From positions 23,312,001 through 23,376,000 of the forward strand of contig CM075941.1 of NCBI GenBank assembly GCA_038030265.1: a stretch of 64,000 nucleotides of DNA. The letters run 5' to 3'. Below are positions 1 to 10,347 of the stretch, in pieces (position 1 is the first letter of the stretch; each line of letters begins with the position of its first letter). This DNA is from Corythucha ciliata. Its lineage: Eukaryota; Arthropoda; Insecta; Hemiptera; Tingidae. The translations under genes were made by a program, and so were the position numbers. The notes below the pieces were generated by a model. That model was given only the letters and a program-made list of their open reading frames with translations. It was not told where the DNA came from and made no database searches.

Positions 1-84
1 AAGAGTTGAAAAGAAGCGTCGATCAACTAAAGCTGCCTAAAGTCCACTCCCCCAGAATTTGAAATTATTTTTCGACAGTCAGAG

Positions 85-208
85 GTGAGTCATTGCAATA
101 CGAGAGTCTAGCAGATAGGGTCAAATTTGTATTGGTTACACTTCACAGTTACGTTGCTGTCGAGTGTTCTCATGAATACAGCGTGAAAAGTAGTTTTCTT
201 GGTTTCAG
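85..208 (+). other. Probable 5'UTR intron of the UBXN6 gene
   Basis: A strong donor (AG then GTGAGT, 83-90) is followed by an acceptor TTGGTTTCAG ending at 208. The coding ATG lies 35 nt downstream at 243. An open frame runs upstream of that ATG, but it lacks an ATG start and family resemblance, so I treat it as untranslated or intronic. Confidence 0.55.
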
Positions 209-242
209 GGCATATGCAACGTGGAAACTAATAACTAATCGA

Positions 243-1794
243 ATGGCTGATAAAATTAAAGAATTTTTCTCAAGAAAAAAAGGGGGAAAATTTAAAGGGA
301 AGGGTCATAAATTGACGGAGGACACGTCGACCAAACCAGGCCCGGGGTCGCAGCAAGTCGAGCGCGTTGCGCCAACGAATGAAGCAAAACAGGCGGGACT
401 CGCAGCGCTAGCTCGCTTTGAACAAAAAGCGACGATGGGTCTTGGTAAGCCGTCGTTTGGAAGCAAACCGAAACGGATTGTAAGCGATCCGAGTGGGAGC
501 TCTAGTTCCAGCGGCGGAGGTGCAGCGGCCGCCTCCTCCAGAAGCGCCGATCAGGCTTCCCCTCGCCCGCCGGCTGAAATAATGGCTGTGATGGGCGTAT
601 TTTTCAAGTCAGAGAATTTTATAATGCGACACGTTTTTCGATCCTGCTCTACATTTTTATTCTTCTGTATGCACAGATGCCCGCTTATTAGTGACGAAGT
701 ACTACCTAAAGAAGAGTGGAAAGAGAAATTAAAGCAATTTTTGTACGAGAACTTGGCCGAAGCTCCCAAAGAAACATCTTGCCTGATGATACACTCCCTT
801 AATCGAGACAAGGAAGAAGTTTCCCAAGGGGTTGACACGCTCGTTACGTATTTAGAGAATATTTTAAAAAACACTACTGAAGAAAAATATCGAAAAATAA
901 GGTGGTCTCTATTATTCGAACACCATTCTTCTAAACTACGACTGAATTAATTAGTTTCTATTATTCAGAATGGGGAACAAGGTATTTCAAGATAAAGTAG
1001 TCAAACTGCAAGGAGCTGTGGAATTTCTTCAAGCTTCAGGATTCAACAAAATGAGTCTGCCGGCTCTGAAAAATCCCGAAGAAGTGGAGGACTTTCTCGT
1101 GTACGGGGGTGACGTGAACAAAGAGGAACTGGAATCGATGATTGATTCTCTTCTGAACACTGAACCGATACCTATTGAACTCGACCGTAATCTTCAGGTA
1201 AGACGAAGACGGGTTCAAAACATGTTCGCAACAAGTTCAATAGGATGCAAGAAATCCAGATATACGTTCAAAACCTCTGATGAAATGTTTTTTTTTTAGA
1301 TATTGACCCCTGAGGAAGCTTTAAAGAAAACAGAACTGCCTGATGAATTCTACCGTCTCACCGTCGAAGAGCTCAAACGCGAGCAAGCCGCGAGGAACGA
1401 GAGACTCGAGGCTATGATGCAACTTCGAACAAAAGCAATGCGCGAGAAAGATGAGGCCCGCGAGACGCGAAAGTATCGCTACACTGTCATTCGAATTCGA
1501 ATGCCGGATGCCACACTTCTCCAGGGAACGTTCGGTGTGTACGAGAAATGGAAGTCAGTCCGAACGTTCATCGAGGACGCTCTTCAACCCCCCACACCGC
1601 CATTTGTTCTTCGCACCGCGGACTCTCGCATTCTTTCCGACGAATTGGACGACATGAAACTCATCGATTTGAAATTAGTTCCCGCCGTTATTCTGACTTT
1701 CAAAACGCAAACGCCCAAAGACAACCCGTCGGGCTCGCTTCCGCCCGTGGCGTTCAAGCCTGAGCTCATGGTTTACGTTCAACCCGCTACATAG
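243..1794 (+). CDS. UBXN6: UBX domain-containing protein 6 (UBXD1-like p97/VCP cofactor), complete, 4 coding exons
   Basis: Exons 243-607, 677-901, 969-1197 and 1300-1794 join to 1314 nt, a 437-residue protein, close to the roughly 440 residues usual for the family. All introns are GT-AG and phases agree. The start fits the family's N-terminal p97-binding helix (MADKIKEFFSRKK). A PUB domain follows, about residues 118-260 (FKCPLISDEV across the first splice, VDTLVTYLENI, EEKYRKI). A helical stretch with TVEELKREQ and RTKAMREKDEAR precedes a UBX domain from about residue 331 (YRYTVIRIRMPD, LLQGTF). Family knowledge: UBXN6 binds VCP/p97 through several sites and acts in endolysosomal trafficking, lysophagy and ER-associated degradation in the cytosol. 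A non-coding 5' exon ending at 84 with an intron 85-208 is likely. Identity is secure; exact splice sites are inferred from phase and family alignment recalled, not computed. Confidence 0.93.
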
Positions 1795-2455
1795 GGTCAT
1801 TTATTTTATTACTCTTCGTTTATGAATGGGCTTTTAAACATCAGAAAAAGTGATAAAACGTGAACTTTCATTTTTAATGTCACTAGTTATCTTTGGGCGA
1901 ATGCAACCTTCATCGTTTATCATTCTTTTTCTACTTTGCGCTGCATTTATATGAAAAAACAAAGACCTTGTTAATAGAGTTAAGGGATGCCAAAAAATTG
2001 AGCCTTGTCAATGAGCTTGCAAGAAAGCAAGAGAAAGAGATTATTTCACAGGAAAATTTTATTCATGTAATAATGTTATTTATTTTCTGATTAAATTTAA
2101 ATTTCAACGAAACTTGAACTTCACGAATATCCATATAAGTCGATAGTGTTATCTGGGTGTCACCTTCCACTGGGCATCCAGGCGATACACTTTATTCGTG
2201 TCATTTTGAGGGATTTTTTGCGAAGGGTCGAATAATCAATTTATGCCGTCAAATTACTTAGTTCAAGCCAGAATTCCTGTTAATTAGGGGAGAATTTTCC
2301 TCTTTGTTAACATTTTACTCATCTCCCCCCCACCCCAGAACCCAGATGTTCTGTTTTTGGGACCACGAGGACTTTGATATTAACTATCTGAGACACTGAC
2401 GGACCTGCACCTATCGAGGCCCGGGGCGGAAATCTCCAAGAGCCCCCCCCCCCCC
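1795..2455. other. Intergenic, no gene seen
   Basis: AT-rich sequence after the UBXN6 stop. No convincing ORF, and no clear AATAAA close to the stop. A C-rich block at 2325-2455 marks the boundary to the minisatellite. Confidence 0.5.
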
Positions 2456-2459
2456 AGAC

Positions 2460-3030
2460 GAGTTTTCCATCAGCAACAAGTTAGCAATTTTTTCTACATT
2501 CTAGCAGAGAATTAGCACTGTTCTCAGTTTGAGCTGAAAATCAGCGTTTTTCTTACGTTTTCTCAATATTAGCCGCAAAATAGCAGGTTTTTCCAAATTT
2601 TGGAAAAAGTCGCATTTTTATGATAAACCGTGCGCTATGAGTTAGCGATTTTTTCAGCCGTAAATCAGCGGTTTTTTTTCATATAACCATAAATTCTCAA
2701 TTTTGCCTTCTGAAGCCACGAATTGGCGTATTTTAAGTTTTTGATGCAAATTGAAAATTTTCACAATTTTTGCCGCGAATTTAAGATTTTTCCTCAATTT
2801 TACCTGTGAATAAGCGCTTTTTCTCAATTTTAGCGGCGCAGTAGCACTTCTAGCCCGTGAATTAACGAATTTACTCAATTTTAGCCACATTAGCGTTTCC
2901 AAAATTGCAGATTAGCAATTTTTTCAATTTTTAGCAACGAATTAGCACTTTTATCAATTTGAGCTGAAAATTAGAGTTTTTCTTAACTTTGGCCGCGCTA
3001 TACTCAGTGATTTTTTTCAATTTTAACCGC
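2460..3030. repeat. Degenerate minisatellite, roughly 30-bp unit
   Basis: Repeated variants of TTTTTCTCAATTTTAGCCGC followed by GAATTAGCG. Copies are diverged in sequence and spacing. The same family recurs at 4500-5170, 12480-13267 and 16516-16960. Listed reading frames here are by-products of the repeat. Confidence 0.8.
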
Positions 3031-3196
3031 GTTGTTTTTTAGTGCATTTCATTCTGAAAAATGCACTATTGGTCTCGTCGTGATGGTGGCAAACATGGGT
3101 CATGTCATGTTTTTTTCACGTTTCAGAACCTCTAGAACACGAATTCAGTGGTCTCCGGAATTCATATATATATATATATAATATTATGGCCGTTTT

Positions 3197-4320
3197 CTTG
3201 TTAGCACGATAGCTCTCGAAGAAATTAGTTTAGCGGAACGCGCTTTGGCACAAAAATCAGTAGTCATAAGACACCGGTCGGTATTGCATTTGGGCCAAAT
3301 CGGTCAAGGTGGAGGGGGGGAAAATCGGGCTTGAAGTCGTCAAAAAATCACTAAAAATCACCAGTTGATTCTAGAAGCATCATATTCGGTACGTATACTC
3401 CATGTTAGACTAGCCTTTGATTCCCATTTTCATTTTTTGAAAAAGTCAAGGGGGAGGGGGTGGTGCCCCCTGGGTGGAAGTAAGTGTGTGGTCTTGTTAG
3501 CACGATAACTCTCGTAGAAATTAATTTAGCAGAACGCGCTTTATCTAAAAAATCAGTAGTCATAAGATCCCGGTCGGTATTGCATTTGGGCCAAATCGGT
3601 TAAGGTGGAGGGGGGAAAATAGGGGTTGAAATGGTAAAAAAATCACTAAAAATCACCAGTTGATACTAGAAGCATCATATTCGGTACGTATACTCCATGT
3701 TGGACTAGCCTTTGATTCCCATTTTAATTTTTTGAAAAAGTCGACGGGGAGGGGGTGGTGCCCCCGGGGTGGAAGTAAGAGTGTGGTCTTGTTAGCACGA
3801 TAAGTCTCGTAGAAATTAATTTAGCGGAACACCCTTTATCTAAAAAAATCAGTAGTCATAAGACACCGGTCGGTATTGCATTTGAGCCAAATCGGTGAAG
3901 GAGGTGGGGGGGGGGGGAAATACGGCTTGAAATGATCAAAAAATCACTACAAGTCACCAGTTGATTCTAGAAGCATCATATTCAGTACGTATACTCCATG
4001 TTAAAGTAGGCTTTGATTCCCATTTTAATTTTTTGAAAAAGTCGAGGGGGAGGGGGCGATGTCCCCGGGGTGGAAGTAAGTGTGAGGCCTTGTTAGCACG
4101 ATAACTCTCGTAGAAATTAATTTAGCGGAACGCGCTTTGGCACAAAAATCAGTAGTCATAAGGCCCCGGTCGGTATTGCATTTGGGCCAAATCGGTCAAG
4201 GTGGAGGGGGGAAAATAGTGGTTGAAATGGTAAAAAAATCACAACAAATCACCAGTTGATTCCAGAGCATTATATTCGGTATGATGATTCCATTTTGAAA
4301 TAGCCTTTGATTCCCATTAA
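3197..4320. repeat. Tandem array, about 296-bp unit, four copies
   Basis: The phrase TTAGCACGATAACTCTCG recurs at about 3201, 3497, 3792 and 4093, giving periods of 296, 295 and 301 bp. Within each unit CAGTAGTCATAAG, GGTCGGTATTGCATTTG, a G-rich block and CACCAGTTGATTC keep their order. A short TA dinucleotide run lies just before copy 1, at about 3163-3181. The array interrupts the minisatellite field. Confidence 0.9.
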
Positions 4321-4499
4321 GTTCAGCTTAAACAAACCCGGCAGCAAACAGTACGAGGGAGGGTCAAACAAACGAAAAAAATCATGGTCTCAACATTACT
4401 ACTTCTGGGACGGCTTAGGGTATCCGTATACAAAATGAAATGCACTCTTTCCGACCGCCAGCTGCCGGAGCGAAATTTTTTTATATTTGAGCCCTGCAT

Positions 4500-5180
4500 T
4501 AGCAATTTTTTTTTTTTACTTTCTGCTATGGATTACAGCTGTTTTTAATTTGAGCCTTGAAGCTTTTAGAAGCTAAGGATTTTTGTTTTCTCAATTTTAG
4601 CTGCGAAGTTATTTGTTTTCATCTGTATCCGATTTTAGCGGTTTCCGGAATTTGCAGCGATTTTTCTTAATTTTAGCTGATAAATAGCGTTTTCTGCTAT
4701 TGCAGTGAATTAACAACTATGTATTCTCTTTTTATATGTGAATTTGCAATATATGCGAATTTTTATACTCAATTTCAGTCGTAAATTTGCCATTTTTGCC
4801 CAATTTTAACCCTAATTAGCGTTGCATTTGTCAATATTAACCGCGATTTTGCGCCTTAAATTAGTAGCGTGTTTACTCAATTTTAGCCGTGGGTTCGGCC
4901 CAAAAACAACACTTTTGCATTGATTACCCCGTGAATCAGCGATTTTTTTCACAATTTTGGCCTGGAAGTTGGACCGTGAAACTAAGAGTCAGCGCTTTCT
5001 CTCAGTTATAGCCACGAATATTAGCGCTTTTTCCAAAGTTTTTGCTGCGTTAGCAAGTTGCACATTGACGATCATTACATCAGTGCACATTACATCAGTG
5101 ACCTAACGAAACAGGGGACGGTGTATTTTCTCCATTTTAGCCGCTAATTTTGCTCGAGAAGGCGCGAATTTTCTAAAATT
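4500..5180. repeat. Second block of the same degenerate minisatellite
   Basis: Again variants of AATTTTAGCCGCGAATTAGCG, more diverged than in the first block. No gene seen. Confidence 0.7.
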
Positions 5181-5383
5181 TGAGCCACCATAGAAGCGCT
5201 CTCGGGGGCTCAATTGAATATTCAGCCCATACTCTTTGCTGGTATCACTTATTGCAACATTAGGAGAGACTGAAATTCTTAGAAAGGCGAGTCAAATCGC
5301 TGTCCAACCGTCCAACCTTTTCACTTACCAACATCCATGAATTTAGAACCTACAAAATCTCATTTTTTCGTATGCTTTTCGGG

Positions 5384-5432
5384 GGCCCGGGGGCGGCCCG
5401 CCCCCCTCAACCCTACTTCGGTATACGCTACT
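5384..5432. mobile_element. hAT-like right terminus (relic)
   Basis: The segment ends in GGTATACGCTACTG at 5432. Read on the other strand this begins CAGTAGCGTATACC, resembling the common hAT terminal start CAGTGGCGTA, and a GC-rich block lies just inside. No matching left end with the same target duplication was found, so the element is truncated or the call is wrong. Confidence 0.35.
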
Positions 5433-5979
5433 GATATGACCCCTAAGTGACTCTTTTCAGCACTTCTTATAAAAAGAAGTCTCATTGTTTGACGAAATAG
5501 TAGATATTGTCGCTCGGAAACTATTTTTTTGTACAGCCGGGCGTAAAGACTCGAAATTCGACCGCTGGGAGAGCCTTGTGCGGGCGACATGGGGTTCATT
5601 CCGCCCGCCGGGCGTAAAGAAAAATATCAGCCCGCTACGTCTTATTTCAGGTCTTTTGTTTTTTTGAAAATTGTTTTTCCTAATTTTGTTTTTAAATTGT
5701 ACATTGACCATAAAAACACAAAAATAAGCACTGCGAATTACGCTGAGAGGCGATTAAAGTTCTCTCTGTATCAGCTACGTCATCCTTCCATTCGCTGGCT
5801 AGAGTCTGTGTAGTCCGTGCAACCTATCAGAATGCTTCATTTTTCGAAGGAATTAATTTTTCTTTGCATAGTAGACTCCACAGATACATTGGACAAATTA
5901 ATAATTTAATTGAACTGATGTTATCCGGACGACGATGGAAGGGCACAGCCCAACACGATTCGAGTTTCGAGAAAAAATG

Positions 5980-6052
5980 GCTCCCCGGCGGGATTTGAAC
6001 CCGCAACCTCTGGATTACCAGTCCAGCACGCTGCCAATTGCGCCACGGAGAC
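5980..6052 (-). tRNA. tRNA-Thr-like gene, anticodon GGT
   Basis: On the minus strand a 73-nt cloverleaf can be drawn. The acceptor starts GTCTCCG, the A box is TGGCGCAATTGG, the D stem is GCGC/GCGT, the anticodon arm is CTGGA-CTGGTAA-TCCAG, and the T arm is GCGGG-TTCAAAT-CCCGC with B box GGTTCAAATCC. The loop gives anticodon GGT, which decodes Thr ACC. The backbone resembles eukaryotic tRNA-Asn. Position 1 faces G at 72 (a G-G mismatch), and CA then a T6 run follow at once, a good Pol III terminator. GGT is unusual among eukaryotic Thr tRNAs, so this may be a tRNA-derived repeat rather than a working gene. Confidence 0.7.
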
Positions 6053-6281
6053 GCCTTTGGGATTCGTACTCCGAGGGATAAGCTAAGCCGAACCCCACCC
6101 AGGTCCATTGTATCTCGAAACTCTGGGCGTAGAATTACTCATCATATCCATCTAACACCATCTAGATAAGATAAAATTCGGCGTGGTTTACCGATCAGGA
6201 GAAACGCCTAGAGTTTCGAGAAACAATGGACCTGGGTGGGGTTCAGCTTAGCTTATCCCTCGGAGTACGACTCCCAAAGGC

Positions 6282-6354
6282 GTCTCCGTGGCGCAATTGG
6301 CAACGTGTTGGACTGGTAATCCAGAGGTTGCGGGTTCAAATCCCGCCGGGGAGC
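6282..6354 (+). tRNA. tRNA-Thr-like gene, anticodon GGT (weaker D stem)
   Basis: The plus-strand partner of the tRNA at 5980-6052. It has the same A and B boxes, anticodon GGT and T6 terminator after GAGCCA. It differs by GCAACGTGTTGG in place of GCAGCGTGCTGG, which puts a C-A mismatch in the D stem and a T-G wobble at the top of the anticodon stem. This arm is probably decaying. Confidence 0.6.
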
Positions 6355-6866
6355 CATTTTTTCTCGAAACTCGAATCGTGTTGGGCTATGCCCTTCCATC
6401 GTCGTCCGGATAACATCAGTTCAATTAAATTATTAATTAAAAATACCGGCGACAGAATTACTCATCATATCCATCTAACATAGGACAAAGCTTCTGAACG
6501 GGCTTTAAAGACTGGTTTTTGTGATTATTATTATTATAATAATTATACGGACTTCGGCTGTACAAAAAATAGCGTACAACACTCGGGCGGTATTCCTCAT
6601 TATGAGCATCATACCGCCCTTGGATCGTAATATACTATTTTTCACCCAAGTTCTACTCTAAGCCGACTCTTTCTGGCCGCGTGAAATATAGATCAGTGGC
6701 ACTAGCCGCCTGCTCACGGTTACATTACCTTACCCGTAGTACATCTCAAGAGCCAGATTCCTTAGGATTTGAGTGTTTTAATAGATCTTTTTCAAGAAAA
6801 GCACGAGTTATTAATTTATTAACGGTAAATTGTCACACTAGAACGAATAAATTGTAGTAGTAGAGT

Positions 6867-7211
6867 TTATTTGTCAACGAAAGAGTGTTTGTACAGTTTA
6901 TCAACAAATGGTTTAGTTACAATAAAAATTGTTTTTTTATGTTTCACGCCCCAAGCTTGTACTGCAAACCAAGTTAAAAATGCTTGCAGTGATTTACCCT
7001 TAGCGCATTCAATGCCGGCTGCTTTGATGAGCTCTAGTTGACTCCTCACATTTTTCAGCATCGACGAGTCAACGACTTTAATTTTAATCGTCTTCCCCAG
7101 TTGGATCAAAGTTTCCGGATCCTTTCCAAAGTTGCTCTCAACGAAGAAGTGTGACACAATGGTCTTCGAATATCCCACAAAAAGTTTGTTGAATGAATGC
7201 GTCACTTTCAA
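6867..7211 (-). CDS. Unrecognised conserved ORF in duplication unit, copy 1
   Basis: About 114 codons with no ATG at the 5' end; the listed start is TTG and the first internal Met lies in SSMLKNVRSQ. The predicted protein is Lys-rich (GKTIKIKVVDSS, IKAAGIECAKGK, TIFIVTKPFVDKL). I recognise no family. Both copies stay open, but the duplication is so recent that this is weak evidence of selection. It could be an exon, a captured gene fragment or chance. Confidence 0.25.
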   Translation of the reverse strand: MKVTHSFNKLFVGYSKTIVSHFFVESNFGKDPETLIQLGKTIKIKVVDSSMLKNVRSQLELIKAAGIECAKGKSLQAFLTWFAVQAWGVKHKKTIFIVTKPFVDKLYKHSFVDK

Positions 7212-7746
7212 TATGAAAGGTCACTGACCTTCATTCTCAAATTCCCCAAGAAAGTCGTCCAGCTGTCCCTCAGTTGGCTTAGGATGAGTATCCTAGTGTG
7301 AAGGTAAAGATAAAATAAAAGCAAAGCTGTACAAGACTGCCCGACAAATTCAAAAGAATCCCTGAAAATTTAACGCAGTTACCGTGGAGTCCTTCGACGA
7401 TTCTTTCTTTGCCTGAATAATCTACGTCGCTCACGGGGTCCATTGAACCCAGCGAGCCTTTGGATACATACCCATGTTAGTTCGATTAAAATATTCTCTA
7501 GGCCACTTACTGGAAGACCCGCGCCATTATAGCTGGAAATCCCTGAAGATCTGGCGGATCACGTCCTCCACCGCAAAAAGTTCTACCGCAACATGACTGC
7601 GGCGCTTCCAAAGCAGCTCTTTGCAGTGCAGTCGCAATACGCTGATTGAACTATGCCGTTCATCTTAACAGAAATCCACGAATTTTTTGGAGGGACTCGA
7701 AGTCTTTGACCTGGACGAGGAACACTCAGTTAGCAACATTTCACAG

Positions 7747-7955
7747 CCCCATTACACTATAAGGCTGTGGCGAGCTGTAACACGGCACACTCGGCTTCGT
7801 GTGGGCGTTCCCGGCGATGTGCGTTCGACAAACCGCGCACCGACCGAAACGTCCGCATAGTACGGGTGTGAAGTGCACAGTTAGATTTGGGTATGGCGTA
7901 GGAGCCCAAAGGAGGCTTAGACGCCTGCCGGGTTCAAAGCCCGGCGCCCCCAACA
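7747..7955 (+). mobile_element. tRNA-related SINE, copy in duplication unit 1
   Basis: The core begins CATTACACTATAAGGCTG and includes CTTCGTGTGGGCGTTCCCGG and GTGTGAAGTGCACAGTTAG. It ends in a second tRNA-like half: GGTATGGCGTAGGAGCCC, then a T-arm-like CCGGGTTCAAAGCCCGG and CGCCCCC. Partial copies at 36106-36300 and 57833-57922 share the core or tail, so this is a dispersed family. Confidence 0.65.
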
Positions 7956-8295
7956 ACAACATTTCACAGCGGTTGAATGTTTCAGGCAGTACCTACCTCG
8001 GAATAAACTTCAGCAGCAGCCAACCATAAAAACACAAAAATAAGCACTGCGAATTACGCTGAGAGGCGATTAAAGTTCTCTCTGTATCAGCTACGTCATC
8101 CTTCCATTCGCTGGCTAGAGTCTGTGTAGTCCGTGCAACCTATCAGAATGCTTCATTTTTCGAAGGAATTAATTTTTCTTTGCATAGTAGACTCCACAGA
8201 TACATTGGACAAATTAGTAAATCAATTGAACTGATGTTATCCGGACGACGATGGAAGGGCACAGCCCAACACGATTCGAGTTTCGAGAAAAAATG

Positions 8296-8368
8296 GCTCC
8301 CCGGCGGGATTTGAACCCGCAACCTCTGGATTACCAGTCCAGCACGCTGCCAATTGCGCCACGGAGAC
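8296..8368 (-). tRNA. tRNA-Thr-like gene, anticodon GGT (duplicate)
   Basis: Identical to 5980-6052, displaced 2316 bp by the tandem duplication. Same cloverleaf, boxes and T-run. Confidence 0.7.
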
Positions 8369-8597
8369 GCCTTTGGGATTCGTACTCCGAGGGATAAGCT
8401 AAGCCGAACCCCACCCAGGTCCATTGTATCTCGAAACTCTGGGCGTAGAATTACTCATCATATCCATCTAACACCATCTAGATAAGATAAAATTCGGCGT
8501 GGTTTACCGATCAGGAGAAACGCCTAGAGTTTCGAGAAACAATGGACCTGGGTGGGGTTCAGCTTAGCTTATCCCTCGGAGTACGACTCCCAAAGGC

Positions 8598-8670
8598 GTC
8601 TCCGTGGCGCAATTGGCAACGTGTTGGACTGGTAATCCAGAGGTTGCGGGTTCAAATCCCGCCGGGGAGC
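8598..8670 (+). tRNA. tRNA-Thr-like gene, anticodon GGT (duplicate, weaker D stem)
   Basis: Identical to 6282-6354, including the D-stem and anticodon-stem changes, and part of the second unit. Confidence 0.6.
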
Positions 8671-9182
8671 CATTTTTTCTCGAAACTCGAATCGTGTTGG
8701 GCTATGCCCTTCCATCGTCGTCCGGATAACATCAGTTCAATTAAATTATTAATTAAAAATACCGGCGACAGAATTACTCATCATATCCATCTAACATAGG
8801 ACAAAGCTTCTGAACGGGCTTTAAAGACTGGTTTTTGTGATTATTATTATTATAATAATTATACGGACTTCGGCTGTACAAAAAATAGCGTACAACACTC
8901 GGGCGGTATTCCTCATTATGAGCATCATACCGCCCTTGGATCGTAATATACTATTTTTCACCCAAGTTCTACTCTAAGCCGACTCTTTCTGGCCGCGTGA
9001 AATATAGATCAGTGGCACTAGCCGCCTGCTCACGGTTACATTACCTTACCCGTAGTACATCTCAAGAGCCAGATTCCTTAGGATTTGAGTGTTTTAATAG
9101 ATCTTTTTCAAGAAAAGCACGAGTTATTAATTTATTAACGGTAAATTGTCACACTAGAACGAATAAATTGTAGTAGTAGAGT

Positions 9183-9524
9183 TTATTTGTCAACGAAAGA
9201 GTGTTTGTACAGTTTATCAACAAATGGTTTAGTTACAATAAAAATTGTTTTTTTATGTTTCACGCCCGAAGCTTGTACTGCAAACCAAGTTAAAAATGCT
9301 TGCAGTGATTTACCCTTAGCGCATTCAATGCCGGCTGCTTTGATGAGCTCTAGTTGACTCCTCACATTTTTCAGCATCGACGAGTCAACGACTTTAATTT
9401 TAATCGTCTTCCCCAGTTGGATCAAAGTTTCCGGATCCTTTCCAAAGTTGCTCTCAACGAAGAAGAAGTGTGACACAATGGTCTTCGAATATCCCACAAA
9501 AAGTTTGTTGAATGAATGCGTCAC
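9183..9524 (-). CDS. Unrecognised conserved ORF in duplication unit, copy 2
   Basis: Same ORF as 6867-7211. The differences keep the frame: one added Phe codon in SHFFFVES and a Trp to Ser change (AVQASGVK in place of AVQAWGVK). The first codon is GTG, again without ATG. Function unknown. Confidence 0.25.
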   Translation of the reverse strand: MTHSFNKLFVGYSKTIVSHFFFVESNFGKDPETLIQLGKTIKIKVVDSSMLKNVRSQLELIKAAGIECAKGKSLQAFLTWFAVQASGVKHKKTIFIVTKPFVDKLYKHSFVDK

Positions 9525-10067
9525 TTTGAATATGAAAGGTCACTGGCCTTCATTCTCAAATTCCCCAAGAAAGTCGTCCAGCTGTCCCTCATTTGGCTTA
9601 GGATGAGTATCCTAGTGTAAAGGTAAAGATAAAATAAAAGCAAAGCTGTACAAGACTGCCCGACAAATTCAAAAGAATTCCTGAAAATTTAACGCAGAGT
9701 TACCGTGGAGTCCTTCGACGATTCTTTCTTTGCCTGAATAATCTATGTCGCTCACGGGGTCCATTGAACCCAGCGAGCCTTCGGATACATACCCATGTTA
9801 GTTCGATTAAAATATTCTCTAGGCCACTTACTGGAAGACCCGCGCCATTATAGCTGGAAATCCCTGAAGCTCTGGCGGATCACGTCCTCCACCGCAAAAA
9901 GTTCTACCGCAACATGACTGCGGCGCTTCCAAAGCAGCTCTTTGCAGTGCAGTCGCAATACGCTGATTGAACTATGCCGTTCATCTTAACAGAAATCCAC
10001 GAATTTTTTGGAGGGACTCGAAGTCTTTGACCTGGACGAGGAACACTCAGTTAGCAACATTTCACAG

Positions 10068-10276
10068 CCCCATTACACTATAAGGCTGTGGCGAGCTGTA
10101 ACACGGCACACTCGGCTTCGTGTGGGCGTTCCCGGCGATGTGCGTTCGACAAACCACGCACCGACCGAAACGTCCGCATAGTACGGGTGTGAAGTGTACA
10201 GTTAGATTTGGGTATGGCGTAGGAGCCCAAAGGAGGCTTAGACGCCTGCCGGATTCAAAGCCCGGCGCCCCCAACA
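10068..10276 (+). mobile_element. tRNA-related SINE, copy in duplication unit 2
   Basis: Same as 7747-7955 with a few substitutions (for example CACGCACCGACC and GGATTCAAAGCCCGG), carried along in the tandem duplication. Confidence 0.65.
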
Positions 10277-10347
10277 ACAACATTTCACAGCGGTTGAATG
10301 TTTCAGGCAGTACCTACCTCGGAATAAACTTCAGCAGCAGCCAACCA

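Larger units (their letters stand above)
5898..6436. repeat. Long palindrome carrying two divergent tRNA-like genes
   Basis: The left arm (about 5898-6124) is the near-perfect reverse complement of the right arm (about 6209-6436), with an 84-bp spacer. Arms run from GGATAACATCAGTTCAATT outside to CAATGGACCTGGGTGGGG inside. The same structure recurs at 8214-8752. Confidence 0.9.
5711..8026. repeat. Tandem duplication, copy 1 of a 2.3-kb unit
   Basis: From TAAAAACACAAAAATAAG at 5711 the sequence matches 8027 onward with only scattered substitutions and small indels. Both junctions share ACCA, as in a direct tandem duplication. The unit contains a palindrome with two tRNA-like genes, a conserved unknown ORF and a SINE. 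The near-identity implies a recent duplication or homogenisation. Confidence 0.93.
8214..8752. repeat. Second copy of the tRNA-bearing palindrome
   Basis: Same arms and spacer as at 5898-6436, displaced by 2316 bp as part of the tandem duplication. Confidence 0.9.
8027..10347. repeat. Tandem duplication, copy 2 of the 2.3-kb unit
   Basis: Near-identical to 5711-8026. Differences include a 3-bp insertion in the ORF around 9464-9469 and single-base changes in the SINE. Similarity stops at CAGCAGCCAACCA, ending 10347. Confidence 0.93.

Noticed and set aside
551..874. 107-codon minus-strand frame
   Set aside because: Antisense shadow of UBXN6 exons 1-2.
2460..5170. CRISPR-like or regulatory array from regular short repeats
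   Set aside because: Units are diverged, without conserved repeats and unique spacers, in a eukaryotic context. A minisatellite explains it.
5827..6483. Protein frames with WRNWQRAGLVIQRLRV across the tRNA palindromes
   Set aside because: They are translations of the tRNA-like genes and their flanks, on both strands and in both duplicate units, not proteins.
7741..7962. Cys-rich minus-strand frame with GRFGRCAVCRTHIAG
   Set aside because: It is the reverse strand of the SINE, and recurs wherever the SINE occurs.
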